Source: JBFHES01 sp041584015 (GTDB taxonomy: Bacteria > Bacteroidota > Bacteroidia > Bacteroidales > M50B96). From it: a stretch of 7,631 nucleotides of DNA. Below the pieces are notes generated by a model. That model saw only the letters and a list, made by a program, of their open reading frames with translations. It searched no databases and was not told where the DNA came from. Positions 5,043 to 7,631 of the stretch are shown here, piece after piece (the stretch's first letter is position 1; each line of letters starts with the position of its first letter). The stretch spans positions 1 to 7,631 of the forward strand of contig JBFHES010000218.1 in NCBI GenBank assembly GCA_041584015.1, in the 5' to 3' direction. The position numbers and the translations under genes were made by a program.

Positions 5043-7421
5043 TTAAAAGTCGATAAATTTTACCGTAATATGTATGTCTGAATTTCTTCCTAAATCATCG
5101 GCACAAGAAATTTTTAAAGTCCCCGGAGGTGGAGTGATATAAACGGGCGTTGATGCCGGAGTGCTTTTGTAAAATTTGTCGTTTACAGACCAATACACAA
5201 TATTAATTTCTGCTGTGGTTTTGCATTCCAGCTTAAGTTGCGCGGTATCCGACTTTGAGATCAGGTACTCCATATTATTGATTGGCGCATTAATTAAAGG
5301 GGCGTTATTGGCAGAAACAACTTCACATGCTGGATTGTGAGCAGGGATCTTAGCAAACGGGATATTGTTATTATAATAGTAGCTTATCAATTCAGGAGGA
5401 TCGTTCGCAACTAAAATCTTTTTGTAGCCGCTCTCAGGTAAGCACCTCGAACAGTAGGACATGGTGCTGTCCGCATTAATCCATATCTGTTTTAGATGAT
5501 TACATTTTTTGATGGAAGAAACAGAGGGAATGTAAGTGTCAATTATTAAATCAGTGCAAGAGTGCCCGGGAACCATTCCGCTTTTTGAGCAAACATTGCG
5601 ATAATCCAAATCATCGGGTGGTAACATCCAATCCGAATGGTTTTGCGATTTCAAGGAGTTAAAAGCTTTAAGCAGCAAGGGAGTTGCTATTGATGAGCCA
5701 CTAAGTTCTGGTATCCCTTTGCCGGAGAAATTGCCGCACCAAACTCCAATGGTATATTGTTGATTGAAACCGATGCTCCAGGCATCACGTCTTCCGTAGG
5801 AGGTTCCGGTTTTCCATGCAATCTTTGGCATCCTCATCGTGTTGCGCCATTGCGATGGTAAGTCTGGTCGGGTTAGTTTGGTTAAAATTTCGGCGGTAGC
5901 AAAGGCTGCGGCCGGCGATACAACCGATTTAGTTTTGAACAAAGTGTCGGCGCTAAGATACTTTGCGTTGGTGTAAGCTCCGTGGTTAGCCAGCGCACAA
6001 TAAGCGGTGGTAAGTTCCTCGAGAGTTACTCCGCAACCGCCCAATACCACAGATAATCCTAGACGATTGGTGTTTGCGGCTATGTGGTAGCAACCACATG
6101 CTGCAAGCAGTTCAATAAACTCTTCAGTGCCAAGTTCATCAAGCAGGCGCACTGCCGGAACGTTTAGTGAATTGATTAATGCAAACTCAAGGCTTACTTC
6201 ACCATAAAACTTACCATCATAATTCTCAGGTTCATAATTTGTGAAGTAGGTAGGGATATCGAGTAACTTCTTCTTTGGGGTTGCTACACCTTTATCCATG
6301 GCCATTGCATACAAAAATGGTTTTAAAGTGCTACCTGGTGAGCGCGGAGCAATAATGCCATCAACCTGGCCGGCGTCGATGGTGGCGTTAAAATCGGCTG
6401 ACCCAATATATGCGAGCACTTGTCTGCTTTTATTATCCATCACCAGAGCGGTTGCATTATAGATACCTTTATAATAAAGCTGATTATTGTGTGCTTTAAC
6501 CAGTTTTTCTAGTGTTAGCTGCATGTTTAAATCAATTGATGATTTAATGATGTTTTTGGCCGGGTATAGTTTTTTTAATCTTCTTGATAAATGAGGTGCC
6601 AGTCTGGGCATTTCTTGCCTGAAAGCACTTAGTGGCTCATTTAGGGCATCTTCTATTTCTTGCTCATCAAATGTGTTTGATTGATTAAACCTGTTGAGCC
6701 ATTTGTTCCTTTCTTGCTCAATAAGTAGGTTATTTCTTCCCAGCCTTAGTGAAACCGGACGATTGGGGATTATTGATAGCGTTGTAATTTCTGCCAGGCT
6801 TAAGTAATTTGGTGCTTTGTTGAAGTACAGAAATGATGCAGCTTTTATACCTTCAATATTTCCTCCCATTGGAACAAGGTTTAAATAAAGTTGCAAGATT
6901 TCCTCTTTGGATAAATGCCATTCAAGTTGCAAGGCTCTGAACATTTCTTTGAATTTATTGCCGTATGTTCGCTGTTTGGGCTCTAACAAGCGGGCAACTT
7001 GCATTGTTATTGTGGATGCACCGGATGTGCGTTTAGCATTTATAATATTATTGTAGAGTGCACGTGCAATGGCTACACCGTTAATCCCCGGATGGTAATA
7101 AAAATACTTGTCCTCCTTTTGAATGATGGCTCTTTTAAGTTTTATCGAGATTTCGTCCAGTTCACAAAACAGGCGCCATTTGTCGTCAACACTTAAAAAG
7201 GCATGAACCAACTTGTTGTTCTTGTCGTAAATGCTGCACGAATAGGGTTTGCTATAGTCTACCGGATAAAGTAGATCTGATATGATGAAACCAAGGAAAA
7301 GCAGTAAAATAATGCTTCCGGAAAGATATAACCTACGTGCGTATTTATTTTTCAATGTGTTGATCTTTTCAGGGCTTGAAGATAATTCTCTTCGCATTAA
7401 CCTGAAAGTAGAACCTGGCAT
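5043..7421 (-). CDS. pbpC: Penicillin-binding protein 1C (bifunctional glycosyltransferase/transpeptidase)
   Basis: This 792-residue inner-membrane enzyme polymerises lipid II into glycan strands and can cross-link peptide stems. After a short cytoplasmic tail, residues 32-51 form one membrane helix. The GT51 glycosyltransferase spans about 75-245: catalytic E103 lies in QKEDKYFYYHPG, followed by GASTITMQVARL at 134-145, E159 and the EILQLYLNLVPMGG motif. The transpeptidase spans about 320-590, with S364-x-x-K367 in SPGSTLKPF, SLN at 418-420 and KTGTS at 537-541, so both active sites appear intact. A Cys-rich linker (C611, C622, C640, C657, C660) precedes a C-terminal BiPBP_C-type domain (about 705-790), which marks the PBP1C subfamily. 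The length is close to that of E. coli PbpC. An in-frame TGA lies 18 bases before the ATG at 7419-7421, which fixes the upstream limit. Met9 is an alternative start. No alpha-2-macroglobulin gene is adjacent on this strand. Confidence 0.95.
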   Translation of the reverse strand: MPGSTFRLMRRELSSSPEKINTLKNKYARRLYLSGSIILLLFLGFIISDLLYPVDYSKPYSCSIYDKNNKLVHAFLSVDDKWRLFCELDEISIKLKRAIIQKEDKYFYYHPGINGVAIARALYNNIINAKRTSGASTITMQVARLLEPKQRTYGNKFKEMFRALQLEWHLSKEEILQLYLNLVPMGGNIEGIKAASFLYFNKAPNYLSLAEITTLSIIPNRPVSLRLGRNNLLIEQERNKWLNRFNQSNTFDEQEIEDALNEPLSAFRQEMPRLAPHLSRRLKKLYPAKNIIKSSIDLNMQLTLEKLVKAHNNQLYYKGIYNATALVMDNKSRQVLAYIGSADFNATIDAGQVDGIIAPRSPGSTLKPFLYAMAMDKGVATPKKKLLDIPTYFTNYEPENYDGKFYGEVSLEFALINSLNVPAVRLLDELGTEEFIELLAACGCYHIAANTNRLGLSVVLGGCGVTLEELTTAYCALANHGAYTNAKYLSADTLFKTKSVVSPAAAFATAEILTKLTRPDLPSQWRNTMRMPKIAWKTGTSYGRRDAWSIGFNQQYTIGVWCGNFSGKGIPELSGSSIATPLLLKAFNSLKSQNHSDWMLPPDDLDYRNVCSKSGMVPGHSCTDLIIDTYIPSVSSIKKCNHLKQIWINADSTMSYCSRCLPESGYKKILVANDPPELISYYYNNNIPFAKIPAHNPACEVVSANNAPLINAPINNMEYLISKSDTAQLKLECKTTAEINIVYWSVNDKFYKSTPASTPVYITPPPGTLKISCADDLGRNSDIHITVKFIDF

Positions 7422-7588
7422 ATGTTTAAATTGTTGTCAAAAACTGGACAATTATTACTATTGTGTTGGTATTTGATAAGCGGGTTTAATCTTTGCAAGT
7501 GTAATTTTTGAAATCATACAATTAGCTGAGATTACCTACAAGACAATTTATAGCGTAGTGTCGATACTAACAAAACCAAAATCTTGTT

Positions 7589-7596
7589 TAAATTTG
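7589..7596 (+). promoter_or_regulatory. Candidate -7 box for a divergent gene at the window edge
   Basis: TAAATTTG matches TAnnTTTG and lies 25 bases before the ATG at 7622, which would give a leader of about 20 bases that is A-rich, like the sigma gene leader. No convincing TTTG -33 box is seen upstream. No promoter was recognised for pbpC in the same 200-bp divergent region. Confidence 0.4.
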
Positions 7597-7621
7597 TAGA
7601 CGATTATTTAAAAATACAACG

Positions 7622-7631
7622 ATGAATTCAA
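7622..7631 (+). CDS. Probable 5' end of a divergent gene (only the first codons in the window)
   Basis: ATG AAT TCA begins at 7622, after an A-rich leader and a TAnnTTTG box. Only three full codons (Met-Asn-Ser) are visible, so nothing can be said about the product. The call rests on the promoter context alone. The ATG could equally be non-coding. Confidence 0.3.

Noticed and set aside
7282..7476. 64-codon + strand open frame crossing the start of pbpC
   Set aside because: Most of it is antisense to the pbpC membrane helix and N-terminus. Its product shows no recognisable features.
1..7631. CRISPR arrays, tRNA or rRNA genes, insertion sequence ends, phage or defence genes
   Set aside because: No regularly spaced repeats, cloverleaf-like segments, transposase motifs or terminal inverted repeats with target duplications were seen on reading both strands by eye.

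Overview
The window looks like a stretch of chromosome from a Bacteroidota bacterium, probably a marine or sediment member of the Bacteroidia. This rests on the AT-rich intergenic DNA, A-rich leaders with little Shine-Dalgarno signal, several TAnnTTTG-type -7 boxes (the promoter consensus of this phylum), and a MerR-type protein, ECF sigma factor and lipoprotein beta-mannosidase of the kinds common in that phylum. Assignment below class is not supported by what can be seen.

Layout, left to right: (1) positions 1-324 (+) are the C-terminal end of a tail-specific protease of the Prc/Tsp family, closed by a clear hairpin terminator at 349-374. (2) 515-1396 (+) encodes a MerR-type regulator fused to a cobalamin-binding-like sensor, related to CarH/LitR photoreceptor repressors. 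(3) 1397-1841 is an unusually long, AT-rich, gene-free spacer with an inverted repeat, two pairs of direct repeats each with a 21-bp period, and a good Bacteroidota promoter just before the next gene. (4) 1842-2351 (+) encodes a small ECF sigma factor with its own terminator at 2386-2418. (5) 2417-4957 (-), convergent with the sigma gene, encodes a lipoprotein GH2 beta-mannosidase. (6) 5043-7421 (-) encodes penicillin-binding protein 1C. (7) A divergent + strand gene probably starts at 7622, ten bases before the window ends.

The most interesting part is the regulator plus sigma pair. A B12-type MerR protein next to an ECF sigma factor suggests a small light- or cobalamin-responsive switch, in which the MerR protein may repress its own promoter and that of the sigma gene. 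In other Bacteroidota such pairs can lie beside carotenoid genes. Here no crt gene follows: a strong terminator and a convergent gene close the module. Any target genes must be elsewhere. The sensor keeps the Trp-x9-Glu-His capping motif and the Glu-x-His-x-x-Gly cobalamin-ligand motif, but has Gln where Thermus CarH has the His that forms the light-induced bis-His adduct.

The other genes are envelope functions: periplasmic proteolysis, peptidoglycan synthesis and release of mannose from mannosides. pbpC and the beta-mannosidase gene point the same way, 85 bp apart, with a possible promoter between them, so they may be partly co-transcribed, but no functional link between them is evident.
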